Part shown: positions 26,194 through 35,438 of the stretch, piece after piece
How the letters are laid out: each line of letters begins with the position of its first letter
How positions within the stretch are numbered: the stretch's first letter is position 1
Assembly (NCBI GenBank): GCA_002449845.1
Contig: DJXW01000009.1
Location: 57,962 to 121,961 of the forward strand
Source: Prevotella sp. UBA6994
Lineage (GTDB): Bacteria; Bacteroidota; Bacteroidia; Bacteroidales; Bacteroidaceae
DNA length: 64,000 nucleotides
Reading direction: 5' to 3'
Notes under the pieces: model-generated
What the model saw: the letters and a program-made list of their open reading frames with translations, nothing else
Database searches by the model: none
What the model was told of the DNA's origin: nothing
Made by a program: the position numbers and the translations under genes

Positions 26194-27078
26194 CTATCTA
26201 CGATTATTCCTAATCTGCAAGGGTGTCTTCCCCAAATGTTCCTTCACGTATCGTCCAAAGAAAGAAGTATTGGGAAATCCCACCAAACTTGAAATCTGTT
26301 TGATGGACAAGTCAGACGACTGGAGATAATACCGTATGTCTTCCAGCACATGTTCGGTAATCCATTGGTTAGCCGTCTTCCCAGAGTTTTTCTTGCAGAT
26401 AGCAGACAGATACTTGGAAGAAATGCACAACTCATCGGCATACGATTCCACTGTGCGGTGTTTCGTTTTGGAATGATTGAGCAAGTCGATAAACCGTTGG
26501 AAGATATTGTCGGGTTGCTTCAACTGCAACTGATTGTTTTCAGGAAGTATCTGACTCATACGTCCACACAATGCCAAGAAGGCACTGCGCAAAAGCGACT
26601 GTATCACATCAGTCTTGTACGGGTTGTTTTGATCGGAATAAATGCACATTCTGAGCATATCATAAAAATGACTGAAAAACACCACGTCTAACTCACCCAT
26701 CGTAAAGACACGAATGCGATGTACATAAATCATCTCATTCCATACCCCCATCTTCTCACGTAAGAAACTTTGCAAAATCCTGTTCGTGAAAAACATAGCC
26801 TTGAACTCAAAGTCGGGACTCATCATGAAATCGTTGAATGTGGCATTGGGTGAACTGACAAACACTTGGTTTGCATTCAGTTCTATGGTTTCACCCTTGA
26901 CGTTTCCGATTGCTTTTCCCGAAATGGCTACTACCAGCACATTCATGGTGACACGTGCAGACCTGGATTCTACCAATCCCTTCACATTATCTATTATCAC
27001 GATGTCATCATCATGATACCCTACGGACACGTTTTGGTCGTCTTTAAAGTCAGCTATGGTTATTCCCTCTTGATACAT
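26194..27078 (-). CDS. AraC-family transcription regulator (next to the RND operon)
   Basis: A 294-residue protein with an N-terminal effector-type domain and a C-terminal AraC double helix-turn-helix (about 190-290), seen in YADELCISSKYLSAICKKNSG and in LVGFPNTSFFGRYVKEHLGK. It is divergent from the RND efflux operon that begins at 27331, with 252 bases between them, so it probably controls that operon. It is similar in size and C-terminal sequence to the AraC regulator at 45333. The intergenic region contains a CATCTTTG near-match to a -7 box in each direction but no full promoter. Confidence 0.88.
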   Translation of the reverse strand: MYQEGITIADFKDDQNVSVGYHDDDIVIIDNVKGLVESRSARVTMNVLVVAISGKAIGNVKGETIELNANQVFVSSPNATFNDFMMSPDFEFKAMFFTNRILQSFLREKMGVWNEMIYVHRIRVFTMGELDVVFFSHFYDMLRMCIYSDQNNPYKTDVIQSLLRSAFLALCGRMSQILPENNQLQLKQPDNIFQRFIDLLNHSKTKHRTVESYADELCISSKYLSAICKKNSGKTANQWITEHVLEDIRYYLQSSDLSIKQISSLVGFPNTSFFGRYVKEHLGKTPLQIRNNRR

Positions 27079-27330
27079 AAGTCTGTTTAAGTATGAAATG
27101 ATTGTCTATTTTACTGCAAAGATGATATTTTTTTTTCATATTACCACTATCAAAAGCGCAAAAAAAGAACTTTCCAACTAAATAACGTAAAATTTAGTAT
27201 AATTAGCAGAAAATAGAACATCTATATTGAAGAAAAATTTACCATCTTTGCAATTTGAAAATACAACAATCGTATCTACGAAAAGATTAGACGTTAGACA
27301 AACATGATAAACCCAAAACAATAGTTATAT

Positions 27331-28371
27331 ATGAAACCATTTAAATCATCTATCTGTGCCACCCTCTTGGTACTTGCTTCCATGATGCTTATGAGCAGTT
27401 GCAAACAAGAAAAGGCTAATGTGACAAAGGCACCTATGCGCGTCAAGACAGAAGTAGTAACTCCAGCCCGAAACGTATCAGGACAATCGTATGTGGGAAT
27501 CGTGGAAGAGGGTGCTGCCACGGCGGTCAGCTTCACAAGCATGGGCACCGTGAGTCGAGTATTGGTAAACGAAGGACAAGCCGTTAGCAAAGGACAACTA
27601 TTAGCCGTGATGGATGATACGCAGGCTCGCAATCTATTGCTAACCGCAGAGGCACAGATGGCTCAAGCGGAAGACGCATTGCAACGCTATGGACTGCTAC
27701 ACGAAAACGGTTCGTTGCCGGAAGTGCAATGGGTAGAAATACAGAGCAAGGTGGCTCAAGCCAAGTCGCAACTGGCAATCGCAAAGAAGAACGTGGCTGA
27801 TTGTAGGTTGGTGGCTCCCGTGAGTGGCATTATCGGACGGAAGCATGTGGGAGCAGGTGAGACTGCCCTACCCTCTCAATCGGTAGTTACCATTCTCAAT
27901 ATCGGAACGGTGAAAGTGAAGGTGGCTATCCCTGAAACCGAAATGAACTCCATACGCTCTAACACGTCATCTCTCATCAAGGTAGAAGCTGCCAACACGC
28001 AAGTGCAAGGAGGACATATAGAGAAAGGTGTGCAAGCCGATGCTCTCACCCATACGTACGACATTCGTATCAACGTAGCAAACGGCAATAGAAAATTGTT
28101 GCCTGGTATGGTTGCCAACGTCACATTTGGTGGAAGAAATGCGTTTATGGGAAGTGTCTGTTCGCTGCCCGTCACCGCAGTTCAGAAGAAATCAGGTGGC
28201 AGTCTCTTTGTATGGACTATCAACAACGACAGCACCGCTCATCGCACGGCTGTAACAATCGGTCAAACCGCAGGCAACCGCATCGCCATCACCAGTGGAT
28301 TGAATGATGGGCAACGCGTAGTAACCGAAGGATACCAGAAATTGAGCGAGGGAACAAAGGTGATTTATTGA
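27331..28371 (+). CDS. RND efflux periplasmic adaptor lipoprotein
   Basis: A 346-residue membrane-fusion protein with a lipoprotein signal (LMLMSSC, lipid cysteine at about residue 24). The order is typical: barrel and lipoyl half-motif (SMGTVSRVLVNEGQAVSKGQ), helical hairpin (residues 100-155, beginning LLLTAEAQMAQAEDALQ), second lipoyl half (CRLVAPVSGIIGRKHVGAGE), beta-barrel and membrane-proximal domain (GLNDGQRVVTEGYQKLSEG). It links the inner-membrane pump to the outer-membrane channel. It is the first gene of a pump operon with 28515 and 31779, divergent from an AraC regulator. The 143 bases to the next gene are filled by simple repeats. Confidence 0.92.
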   Translation: MKPFKSSICATLLVLASMMLMSSCKQEKANVTKAPMRVKTEVVTPARNVSGQSYVGIVEEGAATAVSFTSMGTVSRVLVNEGQAVSKGQLLAVMDDTQARNLLLTAEAQMAQAEDALQRYGLLHENGSLPEVQWVEIQSKVAQAKSQLAIAKKNVADCRLVAPVSGIIGRKHVGAGETALPSQSVVTILNIGTVKVKVAIPETEMNSIRSNTSSLIKVEAANTQVQGGHIEKGVQADALTHTYDIRINVANGNRKLLPGMVANVTFGGRNAFMGSVCSLPVTAVQKKSGGSLFVWTINNDSTAHRTAVTIGQTAGNRIAITSGLNDGQRVVTEGYQKLSEGTKVIY

Positions 28372-28495
28372 AGATTGAAGATTGAAGATTGAAAATTGAA
28401 GATTGAAGATTCATAATTCATAATTCACAATTGACAATTCATAATTCACAATTCATAATTCATAATTCACAATTGACAATTCATAATTTAGATTG
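28372..28495 (+). repeat. AT-rich 7-base tandem repeat between pump genes
   Basis: About 17 imperfect copies of a 7-base unit (ATTGAAG first, then ATTCATA, ATTCACA and ATTGACA variants) start right at the stop codon. A second cluster of the same kind lies at 62861-62940. These are typical mobile-looking low-complexity repeats of Bacteroidales intergenic DNA. Confidence 0.85.
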
Positions 28496-28514
28496 ACCAA
28501 ATAACATTTGAGAG

Positions 28515-31500
28515 ATGGAGAAGAAAATGTCTTGGCTCAATTGGCCATTAGAGCATTACTCGATTACCCTGTTAATCATCGTCATACTATTCGGACTGGG
28601 TATCTTTGGCATGTACGATATGCCGAAAGATGAGTTTCCACAATTCACCATTCGCCAAGGCGTGGTGATTGCTGCCTATCCTGGTGCCACGACTGAGGAG
28701 GTGGAAGAACAGGTGGCACGACCCTTGGAACGCTATCTTTTCACCTTTGGAGAAGTAAACCGTGAGAAGACTTCCACCACGGCGCAAAACGGTCTTTGTA
28801 TCGTAATGGTGAGGCTCAATGACAACGTTACCGACAAAGACGAGGTGTGGAGCAAAATCAAACATGGCTTAAACCTCTTCAAGCAGTCATTACCCAAAGG
28901 AGTGCTTGCTCTGTTCGCCAACGATGACTTTGGAAACACATCGGCATTACTCATTGCCATCGAGAGCGAACAACGTAGTTACCGTGAACTGCATGAGTAT
29001 GGTGACCAACTGAGCGACCGTTTGCGTCGCATCCCATCCGTTGCCAATGTGCGTTCCTACGGTGAACAGAAAGAACAAATAAGTCTATACGTGGACCGCC
29101 AACGACTACAAGCCTACGGAATAGGACAACAAGTGCTATTCAGTAAGTTGCAGGCGCAAGGCATTACCACGGTCAGTGGTAACATCAGCGATGACGACCA
29201 ACAAATCCCCATCCATATTGAAACTACGGAAAACAGCGAAGAGGAGATTGCCAACCAAATCATCTTCACTGCCCCTAATCATGGAACGGTAGTAAGGGTA
29301 AGAGACATTGCCCGCGTGGTTCGTGAATACGACCGCGTGGAGAGCTACATTGAACAAAACGGACACCCTTGTATCTTGTTGTCTTTGGAGATGTCACCGG
29401 GCAACAATGTGGTTGCATACGGCAATGATGTGGATAAGGCTCTCGATGAGTTTCGCCAAAATGAGTTGCCAGAAGATGTAGTCATCACGCGTATTGCTGA
29501 CCAACCCAAGGTGGTGAGCGAGAGCGTCAGTTCCTTCTTGCGCGACCTTCTTATCTCGATGGCTATCATCATCTTGGTCATGATGATACTTTTCCCTCTT
29601 CGTTCAGCCATTGTCGCAGCCATCACCATACCATTGAGTACGTTCATATCCGTTTCCATCATGTATCTGGCAGGCATCGAGCTCAACATTGTCACGCTGG
29701 CTGCCCTCATCGTGGTATTGGGAATGGTGGTTGACAATTCTATCGTGGTCATAGACGGTTACCTGGAATATCTCGGAAAAGGATATGAGCCTCATAAGGC
29801 TGCCATCGAATCTGCCAAGCAGTATTTCATGCCCATGATGCTTGCCACGTTATGTATCTGCGTGATATTCTTCCCATTGCTGATTACCATGAAAGGAGCA
29901 TTTAACGATGCTTTGCACGATTTCCCGTGGACGATAGCCATCAACTTAATGGTGTCTTTGTTCTTGGCAGTAACGGTGATACCTTTCTTGGAGGTAATCA
30001 TTATTAAGCCGAAGGATTCTAGTAAATCTAGTGATTCTAGAAATACTAGAAATACTAGTGATACTAGTCATACTAGTGATTCTAGCAAAAAAGAAAAAAA
30101 GACCATCACCGATTACGTGCAAGCTCTCTACGATAAGATATTGGCTTTCACGTTCCGCCACCCTTGGTTTACCATCACGGGAGGAATCGGAGTGGTATTA
30201 CTCTCTTGCCTCATCGTACCCACATTGAAAGTACGATTGTTTCCCTTTGCCGACCGTGACCAGTTTGCCGTAGAGATTTTCCTCCCAGAGGGCAAGGGAT
30301 TGAATGAGACAAAGGCAATTGCCGACTCCCTGCGAGACGTCTTGCTGAAAGACGAGCAAGTGAAATGCGTGACCAGTTTCATCGGATGTTCTTCGCCACG
30401 ATTCATGACTTGCTATGCTCCGCAAATGGCAAGCAGAAACTATGCGCAGTTTATCGTGAATACCACTTCGCAAGACAACACGCTCAAGCTTCTTGCCAAA
30501 TACCAACCCGAATGGAGTGAGAAATTCCCTGATGCTTACGTTCGATTCAAACGACTCGACTTCTTGGAAGTACCAGAACTGGAATATCGATTCTATGGTG
30601 AAAACATAGACTCCCTGCACGTGGTGGCCGAACGATTGATGGAACGAATGCGACCCATGCCCGAACTGGAATGGGTACATACCGACTACCTACAGCCATT
30701 CCCTATCATTAACGTGGAACTTGATCCCATCATGTCTCCCCAGTTGGGTATTACTCGCACCACGGCAGCTCTCGCATTGAGTACCACCACGAACGACTTA
30801 CGTGTGGGACAAATATGGGAAGGCAATTATGAAATGCCAATCATCGTGAAGGATGATGCCGACATGACATTCTCCGACATCGAGAACTTGGGAATTGCCT
30901 CTCCTATGGCTATTCCATCGGCAGCACTCTCTTCATTGCAAAACCAACTCTCGCCCAACTCCACTATTCCTCTCCGACAGATTGCCACCGTTAAACCAAA
31001 GTGGAGCGAGAGTCGTATCATGCACCGTGGTGGCGAGCGTTGTATCACCGTAACGGCACAATTTGCCAATGGCGTATATGCAGCACCAGTGGAACGACGG
31101 ATTGCTGATATCATGGAAAACGACATTCAAATTCCACAGGGAGTACGTGCTGAGGTGGGCGGCGAGATTGAATATGATGCTGAAGCCATCCCGCAAATCT
31201 TCGGAGGCGTGGCTATCGCAATGGTCATCATCTTCTTCTTCCTCTTGTTCAACTTCAAGAAATATGGCATTACCACCGTCTGTATCGCTGCCCTTGGATT
31301 GATGTTGCCTGGCACACTCATCGGACTGGGATTGATGAATCGTACACTCGGACTGACTTCTATCATGGGAGTCATCACCCTCATGGGTATGATTATGCGA
31401 AACGAAATCCTCATCTTTGAACACGCCATCGACCTGATAAAAAAATATGTAGCTGAACATGGCGACTGGACAGTTGACCGTGAAGCCTACAATAATGCCG

Positions 31501-31712
31501 TGAAGCAAGCTGCTTACGATGCGGGACGAAGACGCATGGTGCCCATCTTCCTCACTACAGCCACCACTGCCGTGGGCGTGGTTCCCATGATTATCGCCCA
31601 GTCTTCTTTCTGGATGCCTGTAGGTGTGACCATCTTCGCAGGAGGTATCGGTTCGCTCATCCTCGTAGTCACCGTATTGCCCGTTGTATATTGGAAAGTT
31701 AGTACTAAATAA
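28515..31712 (+). CDS. RND-family efflux pump inner-membrane permease
   Basis: A 1065-residue resistance-nodulation-division transporter with twelve predicted helices and two large periplasmic loops. The TM4 signature reads LGMVVDNSIVVIDGY: the first proton-relay aspartate is kept but the second is N. In TM10 the usual lysine position reads MIMRNEIL, so R replaces K. It exports substrates by proton exchange, with the adaptor at 27331 and the channel at 31779. Residues 501-524, in the cytosolic loop after TM6, are an in-frame tripeptide repeat. Substrates cannot be told from sequence. Confidence 0.92.
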   Translation: MEKKMSWLNWPLEHYSITLLIIVILFGLGIFGMYDMPKDEFPQFTIRQGVVIAAYPGATTEEVEEQVARPLERYLFTFGEVNREKTSTTAQNGLCIVMVRLNDNVTDKDEVWSKIKHGLNLFKQSLPKGVLALFANDDFGNTSALLIAIESEQRSYRELHEYGDQLSDRLRRIPSVANVRSYGEQKEQISLYVDRQRLQAYGIGQQVLFSKLQAQGITTVSGNISDDDQQIPIHIETTENSEEEIANQIIFTAPNHGTVVRVRDIARVVREYDRVESYIEQNGHPCILLSLEMSPGNNVVAYGNDVDKALDEFRQNELPEDVVITRIADQPKVVSESVSSFLRDLLISMAIIILVMMILFPLRSAIVAAITIPLSTFISVSIMYLAGIELNIVTLAALIVVLGMVVDNSIVVIDGYLEYLGKGYEPHKAAIESAKQYFMPMMLATLCICVIFFPLLITMKGAFNDALHDFPWTIAINLMVSLFLAVTVIPFLEVIIIKPKDSSKSSDSRNTRNTSDTSHTSDSSKKEKKTITDYVQALYDKILAFTFRHPWFTITGGIGVVLLSCLIVPTLKVRLFPFADRDQFAVEIFLPEGKGLNETKAIADSLRDVLLKDEQVKCVTSFIGCSSPRFMTCYAPQMASRNYAQFIVNTTSQDNTLKLLAKYQPEWSEKFPDAYVRFKRLDFLEVPELEYRFYGENIDSLHVVAERLMERMRPMPELEWVHTDYLQPFPIINVELDPIMSPQLGITRTTAALALSTTTNDLRVGQIWEGNYEMPIIVKDDADMTFSDIENLGIASPMAIPSAALSSLQNQLSPNSTIPLRQIATVKPKWSESRIMHRGGERCITVTAQFANGVYAAPVERRIADIMENDIQIPQGVRAEVGGEIEYDAEAIPQIFGGVAIAMVIIFFFLLFNFKKYGITTVCIAALGLMLPGTLIGLGLMNRTLGLTSIMGVITLMGMIMRNEILIFEHAIDLIKKYVAEHGDWTVDREAYNNAVKQAAYDAGRRRMVPIFLTTATTAVGVVPMIIAQSSFWMPVGVTIFAGGIGSLILVVTVLPVVYWKVSTK
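30015..30086 (+). repeat. Eight 9-base repeats within the RND permease gene
   Basis: Eight units of the type GATTCTAGT/AATACTAGA encode tripeptides of the form [DKNH]-[ST]-[SR]. The unit resembles CTAG-rich intergenic simple repeats of Bacteroidales, so a repeat tract seems to have entered or grown within the gene. Gain or loss of units keeps the frame. Confidence 0.9.
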
Positions 31713-31719
31713 AGTCTTA

Positions 31720-31748
31720 CTCCGACCTCTCTCGCTGGAGAGGGGGAG
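31720..31748. repeat. GC-rich hairpin between the pump permease and the TolC gene
   Basis: CCTCTC-TCGCTG-GAGAGG (31726-31743), flanked by CTCC and GGGAG, forms a strong hairpin in an AT-rich gap. A similar sequence, CCTCTCCCCGTGG followed by CGGGGGTGAGG, lies inside the TolC gene at about 31848-31880. Confidence 0.55.
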
Positions 31749-31778
31749 CAAACAGACTTTTAAAACAACAGAATAATT

Positions 31779-33161
31779 ATGAAAAAGATAAGCATAGCAA
31801 TATTTCTTTTAACAGCCACCCTTCCCCTGTTTGCTCAAGTAAACACTCCTCTCCCCGTGGAAGAAAGGACGGGGGTGAGGCTTCTATCCCTGAATCAACT
31901 CAAGGACTCTGCCTTGCGCAACAACATCTCCATCCGCAATGCCTACCATAACATTGATGCTGCCCAAGAACAACGAAAGGAGGCTTTCACCAAATACTTC
32001 CCCAATGTAAGTGGCGTAGGAGCATGGTTTAATGCCGATAAGGGAATGGCAAAGACCGACATCAATCCTTCCGAAATGATTTCTCCAGAGATGTCAGCAA
32101 CCCTTGCACAAATGCTTCCACCCCAAATGTTGGCTTCACTTGCCAATCCCATCCATATATCGATGATGAAAAACGGAGTCATTGCTGGCATTTCAGCCGT
32201 GCAACCAGTTTTCGCCGGAGGACAAATTATCAACGGTAACAAACTGGCGAAGGTTGGTGAGGATGTAAGTCGCTTACAATTGCAACTCTCCGAAGACGAG
32301 GTGGTGAAAAACACCGAACAATACTTCTGGCAAATTGTCACACTCAAGGAAAAGACGAAAACCGTCAATACCGTGGAGGAATTGCTCAATGGTATCAACA
32401 AAGACGTGACCGTAGCCGTGAAAGCGGGTGTGGCTATGCGCAATGACTTATTGCAAGTACAACTGCGTCAAAACGAGGTGGAGAGTCAAAAGTTGAAATT
32501 GAACAACGGCATTTCCATCCTCAAGCTCGTACTTGCACAGTATTGTGGATTGAGAGACACAACCTTCGACGTGAGTTACGATCCCGAAGTTACGGTGCCT
32601 ATCAATCTCAAGCAAGACCATCAACAGGCTTTGTTACAAACCACCGAATATCAGTTGCTCAACAAGCAAGTGGAAGCCACGAATTTACAACGTAAGATGG
32701 CAATTGGCGAAAACCTGCCTACCGTGGCTGTGGGAGCAGGATACAACTACCACACGCTCTTAGACAACAACCATACTTTCGGAATGCTTTTCGCCACCGT
32801 CAGCGTTCCCATTTCCAGTTGGTGGGGAGGCTCACATGCCATCAAACGGAAGAAGATTGAACAGCAGAAAGCCATTGACCAATTGAACGACAATTCAGAA
32901 CTGCTCAAGATACGGATGCAAAAGGCATGGAACGAAGTGGATGAGTCGTATCAGCAACTCCTGCTCGCACGGAAAAGCATCGAACAAGCAGAAGAGAACC
33001 TACGTCTCAATCGCAATTTCTACCAAGCGGGTACATCAACGATGTCTGACCTTCTGCAAGCCCAATTACTCTACCAACAGGCTCACGACAAGCACACCGA
33101 CGCATTCGCCGAATACCAGAACAAGTTGTTGGAATATAAGATAGCGGTCAATTGCGAATAG
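31779..33161 (+). CDS. TolC-family outer-membrane efflux channel
   Basis: A 460-residue secreted protein (signal peptide MKKISIAIFLLTATLPLFAQ) with two long helical hairpin regions (about 45-245 and 280-455) of the outer-membrane efflux protein family, for example ATNLQRKMAIGENLPTVAVG and the closing helix LLQAQLLYQQAHDKHTDAFA. It forms the exit duct for the pump. The residues just after the signal peptide (NTPLPVEERTGVRLL) are encoded by a GC-rich hairpin-like sequence and look like an insertion, since homologs usually run directly into the LSLNQLKDSALRNN segment. It is the third gene of the pump operon. Confidence 0.9.
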   Translation: MKKISIAIFLLTATLPLFAQVNTPLPVEERTGVRLLSLNQLKDSALRNNISIRNAYHNIDAAQEQRKEAFTKYFPNVSGVGAWFNADKGMAKTDINPSEMISPEMSATLAQMLPPQMLASLANPIHISMMKNGVIAGISAVQPVFAGGQIINGNKLAKVGEDVSRLQLQLSEDEVVKNTEQYFWQIVTLKEKTKTVNTVEELLNGINKDVTVAVKAGVAMRNDLLQVQLRQNEVESQKLKLNNGISILKLVLAQYCGLRDTTFDVSYDPEVTVPINLKQDHQQALLQTTEYQLLNKQVEATNLQRKMAIGENLPTVAVGAGYNYHTLLDNNHTFGMLFATVSVPISSWWGGSHAIKRKKIEQQKAIDQLNDNSELLKIRMQKAWNEVDESYQQLLLARKSIEQAEENLRLNRNFYQAGTSTMSDLLQAQLLYQQAHDKHTDAFAEYQNKLLEYKIAVNCE

Positions 33162-33166
33162 CCATT

Positions 33167-33226
33167 ACGAGAGCTATCTCGTTTATCTTCTTTGGCAACG
33201 TCAGTTTCAAATAAACTTGGCGTTGC
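33167..33226. terminator. Two hairpins between convergent genes, probable terminators
   Basis: ACGAGA-GCTA-TCTCGT (33167-33182) is followed by TTATCTTC. A second stem pairs GCAACG (33195-33200) with CGTTGC (33221-33226), with AGTTT/AAACT inside. They sit five bases after the TolC stop and close to the end of the opposite NUDIX gene. Confidence 0.55.
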
Positions 33227-33238
33227 ATTCGACTTGTG

Positions 33239-33937
33239 CTAAAATTCCAGTCTGAATCCTTTTGATTTCATCTCCTTGTATTTGTCAGGGTTGAACCTGT
33301 AGTGAACGGGGACTGTTCTTGCAGCATCTTTCGGACGGTCACCCGTTTCTTCCAAAACACCCAGCTTCAGCATCTTGTTGGCAAAGTTCCTACGGTCGAA
33401 ATGGACATTCAGAATTGCCTCATATAACGCTTGCAGTTGTGACATGGTAAAGACATCGGGCAGCAATTCAAAGCCGATAGGCTGGAAGTGCATCTGTTCT
33501 TTCAGACGCTTCAGAGCCATTTGGAGAATTTTCTCGTGGTCGAATGCCAATTTCGGTAGCTCACCAATGGGAAACCACTGCGCATTTCTGGCATCATCAC
33601 CGCCTTTCACGGCTCCTTTCTGCACTAAGGCATAATAGGCAATGGTGATAACGCGTCCCCGTGGATCACGATCTACATCTGAGAAACACCCCAACTGTTC
33701 CAAAAAACCACTATCCACATCAAACTCTGTTTCTTCTTTCAACTCTCGAAGTGCACCAGCCTCTGTGGTTTCATCCATATTCAGGAATCCTCCAGGAAAT
33801 GCCCAGCATCCCTTATAGGGTTCTATACCTCTTTCTATCAAGAGCACAGACAGTACTTCTTTCACATCATAACCGAATATCACACAATCCGTAGTTACCG
33901 AAGGACGTGGATACTCATACGTATAAACACCTTTCAT
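33239..33937 (-). CDS. NUDIX-domain transcription regulator with winged helix (NrtR-like)
   Basis: A 232-residue protein. Residues 10-140 form a NUDIX domain with the box GFLNMDETTEAGALRELKEE; the glycine near the end of the consensus is E here (EETEF), which may weaken catalysis. Residues 160-230 look like the winged-helix domain of NrtR-type regulators (VFTMSQLQALYEAILN, FDRRNFANKMLKLGVLEETG and VHYRFNPDKYKEM). In this family the NUDIX part senses a sugar or nucleotide ligand and the wing binds DNA. Some Bacteroidetes members control sugar use. It has a full promoter and a palindrome at the likely transcript start, suggesting self-regulation. Confidence 0.85.
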   Translation of the reverse strand: MKGVYTYEYPRPSVTTDCVIFGYDVKEVLSVLLIERGIEPYKGCWAFPGGFLNMDETTEAGALRELKEETEFDVDSGFLEQLGCFSDVDRDPRGRVITIAYYALVQKGAVKGGDDARNAQWFPIGELPKLAFDHEKILQMALKRLKEQMHFQPIGFELLPDVFTMSQLQALYEAILNVHFDRRNFANKMLKLGVLEETGDRPKDAARTVPVHYRFNPDKYKEMKSKGFRLEF

Positions 33938-33972
33938 TGCTTTCTTCGTTGAACTTTATTTATTATTACAAT

Positions 33973-34018
33973 GCGTATTTTATACGCAAAAGTACAAAAT
34001 ACAGTTCATTTCACCAAA
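33973..34018 (-). promoter_or_regulatory. NUDIX-regulator promoter with overlapping palindrome
   Basis: On the minus strand, TTTG (34018-34015) and TACTTTTG (33994-33987) are 20 bases apart. The palindrome GCGTAT-TTT-ATACGC (33973-33987) lies at the expected transcript start, ideal for a repressor. A partial half-site, TGCGTAAATTTTATAGA, starts at 34024. Confidence 0.65.
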
Positions 34019-34068
34019 TATTCATGCGTAAATTTTATAGATAAAAGAAGAAACACTACTCAAAAAGC

Positions 34069-34153
34069 TTAATCCGTGTCGCAGATTAATAAATCTGTAT
34101 CGCAGTTTTAATAAACTACGTCTTAGTTTTATAAAACTGCGACACGGATTTAA
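34069..34153. repeat. Inverted-repeat element, copy 2
   Basis: AATCCGTGTCGCAG (34071-34084) and CTGCGACACGGATT (34137-34150) are exact complements, flanked by TTAA-like ends. The centre carries degenerate GCAGTTTTAATAAACT motifs. It is the same element as 10797-10880 but with diverged inner arms. It lies between divergent genes, so it is not simply a gene-end terminator. Confidence 0.8.
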
Positions 34154-34303
34154 GAATTTATTTAGTAATAACATCAAATGTATCATGTTTTAGAGAAAAA
34201 TATATCATTTATTGAATAGGATTGATGACCGTTTGAGATTCGTCCATATCCATCCCAACAATTGTGACAAATGACAGCAAGGAAAATAAAAGCTGCCAGA
34301 GAC

Positions 34304-34334
34304 TTTGTAATTATTTGTATTTTTCGTATTTTTG
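34304..34334 (+). promoter_or_regulatory. Predicted promoter of the menaquinone operon
   Basis: TTTG at 34304-34307 and TATTTTTG at 34327-34334, separated by 19 bases, match the Bacteroidetes promoter. The menF ATG at 34353 lies 18 bases beyond, so the leader is only about ten bases long. Confidence 0.65.
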
Positions 34335-34352
34335 CACGAAACAAGAAAAAAC

Positions 34353-35438
34353 ATGGTGGCAGAAGCATTATATAGGTTGCCATACGCCGATGAATATGTG
34401 CGTGTGACACAACATGAAGGCAACGTAGAAGAGTTGCGATCATACACGAAGCTAAACGGGAAAAGCGGATTCGTGATGGCTCCGTTCAGTGTGTCCGCGG
34501 AAGATCCCATCCTTCTGATGCACCCAGACGAAGTAAACACTCACAATATCCCTTCGGAAGCAAACACAAAGGGGGAAGCTGAGGCAAAGAAAGAGCTCTC
34601 GCTTAGCGAAAACGAAAGACAAAGAGCACAAGAAAGGATGCGATATGCGGTGGATTTTGCCAATTTCCACACACAAGTAGAGAATGGCACATTCAGGAAA
34701 GTGGTTCTTGCCCGCTGCAAAGAAATAAGGACGAATGAGATGGAGCCAGTTGAGCAATTGTTTTTACGAGCTTGCGAACGTTATCCTCGTATGTTCGTTG
34801 CTTTGGTCAACATGCCTCATTGCGGCACTTGGCTCATGGCAACGCCAGAGATTCTCTTAGAGGGGAAAGACAACCTATGGCACACGATGGCATTGGCAGG
34901 AACGATGAAGTTGAAAACCGAAGAAATGGATTTCGACATCCCGTTTGGTGATGAATCGAGGAAGATTGCATGGTCTGCCAAAGACATTGAGGAACAGCGA
35001 TTCGTGGCTACCTATATCAACGAGACCATAGAGCAGTTTACTTACGATTATACAGAGAAAGGACCTTACACGTGCAGGGCTGGCGGATTGGTTCATTTGC
35101 GAAGCGACTTCACCTTCACATTGAAAGACAAGATGCGGTTGGGCAGTTTTCTCAACCAATTGCACCCTACTCCAGCGGTATGTGGATTGCCCAAGGAAGA
35201 CGTGCGACGGTTTATCCTACACAACGAATGTGCTCCACGCAGGTATTACAGCGGTTTTACGGGTATACTCAATCCCGATGGTGAGACACACCTCTACGTG
35301 TCGCTACGTTGTATGGAGATTCTCCCCAACCGATACATCCTACATGCAGGTGGTGGCATCATGGCAACAAGCACCGAGGAGAAGGAATGGGAAGAAACGG
35401 AGGCAAAGATGGAAACCATGAAAGAATTATTAGAATAA
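34353..35438 (+). CDS. menF: Isochorismate synthase
   Basis: A 361-residue chorismate-binding enzyme that converts chorismate to isochorismate, the first step of menaquinone synthesis. Core motifs include WLMATPEILLEGK, AGTMKLKTEE, FDIPFGDESRKIAWSAKDIE, LHPTPAVCGLPKEDVRRF and YYSGFTGILNPDGETHLYVS. The magnesium-binding glutamates fall in the family positions. ATG 34353 is chosen because an upstream TTG at 34332 lies inside the -7 promoter box. The stop shares one base with the menD start (TAATG), so translation is coupled. It is slightly short compared with E. coli MenF but complete. Confidence 0.92.
   Translation: MVAEALYRLPYADEYVRVTQHEGNVEELRSYTKLNGKSGFVMAPFSVSAEDPILLMHPDEVNTHNIPSEANTKGEAEAKKELSLSENERQRAQERMRYAVDFANFHTQVENGTFRKVVLARCKEIRTNEMEPVEQLFLRACERYPRMFVALVNMPHCGTWLMATPEILLEGKDNLWHTMALAGTMKLKTEEMDFDIPFGDESRKIAWSAKDIEEQRFVATYINETIEQFTYDYTEKGPYTCRAGGLVHLRSDFTFTLKDKMRLGSFLNQLHPTPAVCGLPKEDVRRFILHNECAPRRYYSGFTGILNPDGETHLYVSLRCMEILPNRYILHAGGGIMATSTEEKEWEETEAKMETMKELLE

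Noticed and set aside
34332..34353. Longer menF start at a TTG codon
   Set aside because: The TTG is the end of the TATTTTTG promoter box, so it would lie before the transcript start; ATG 34353 is used.
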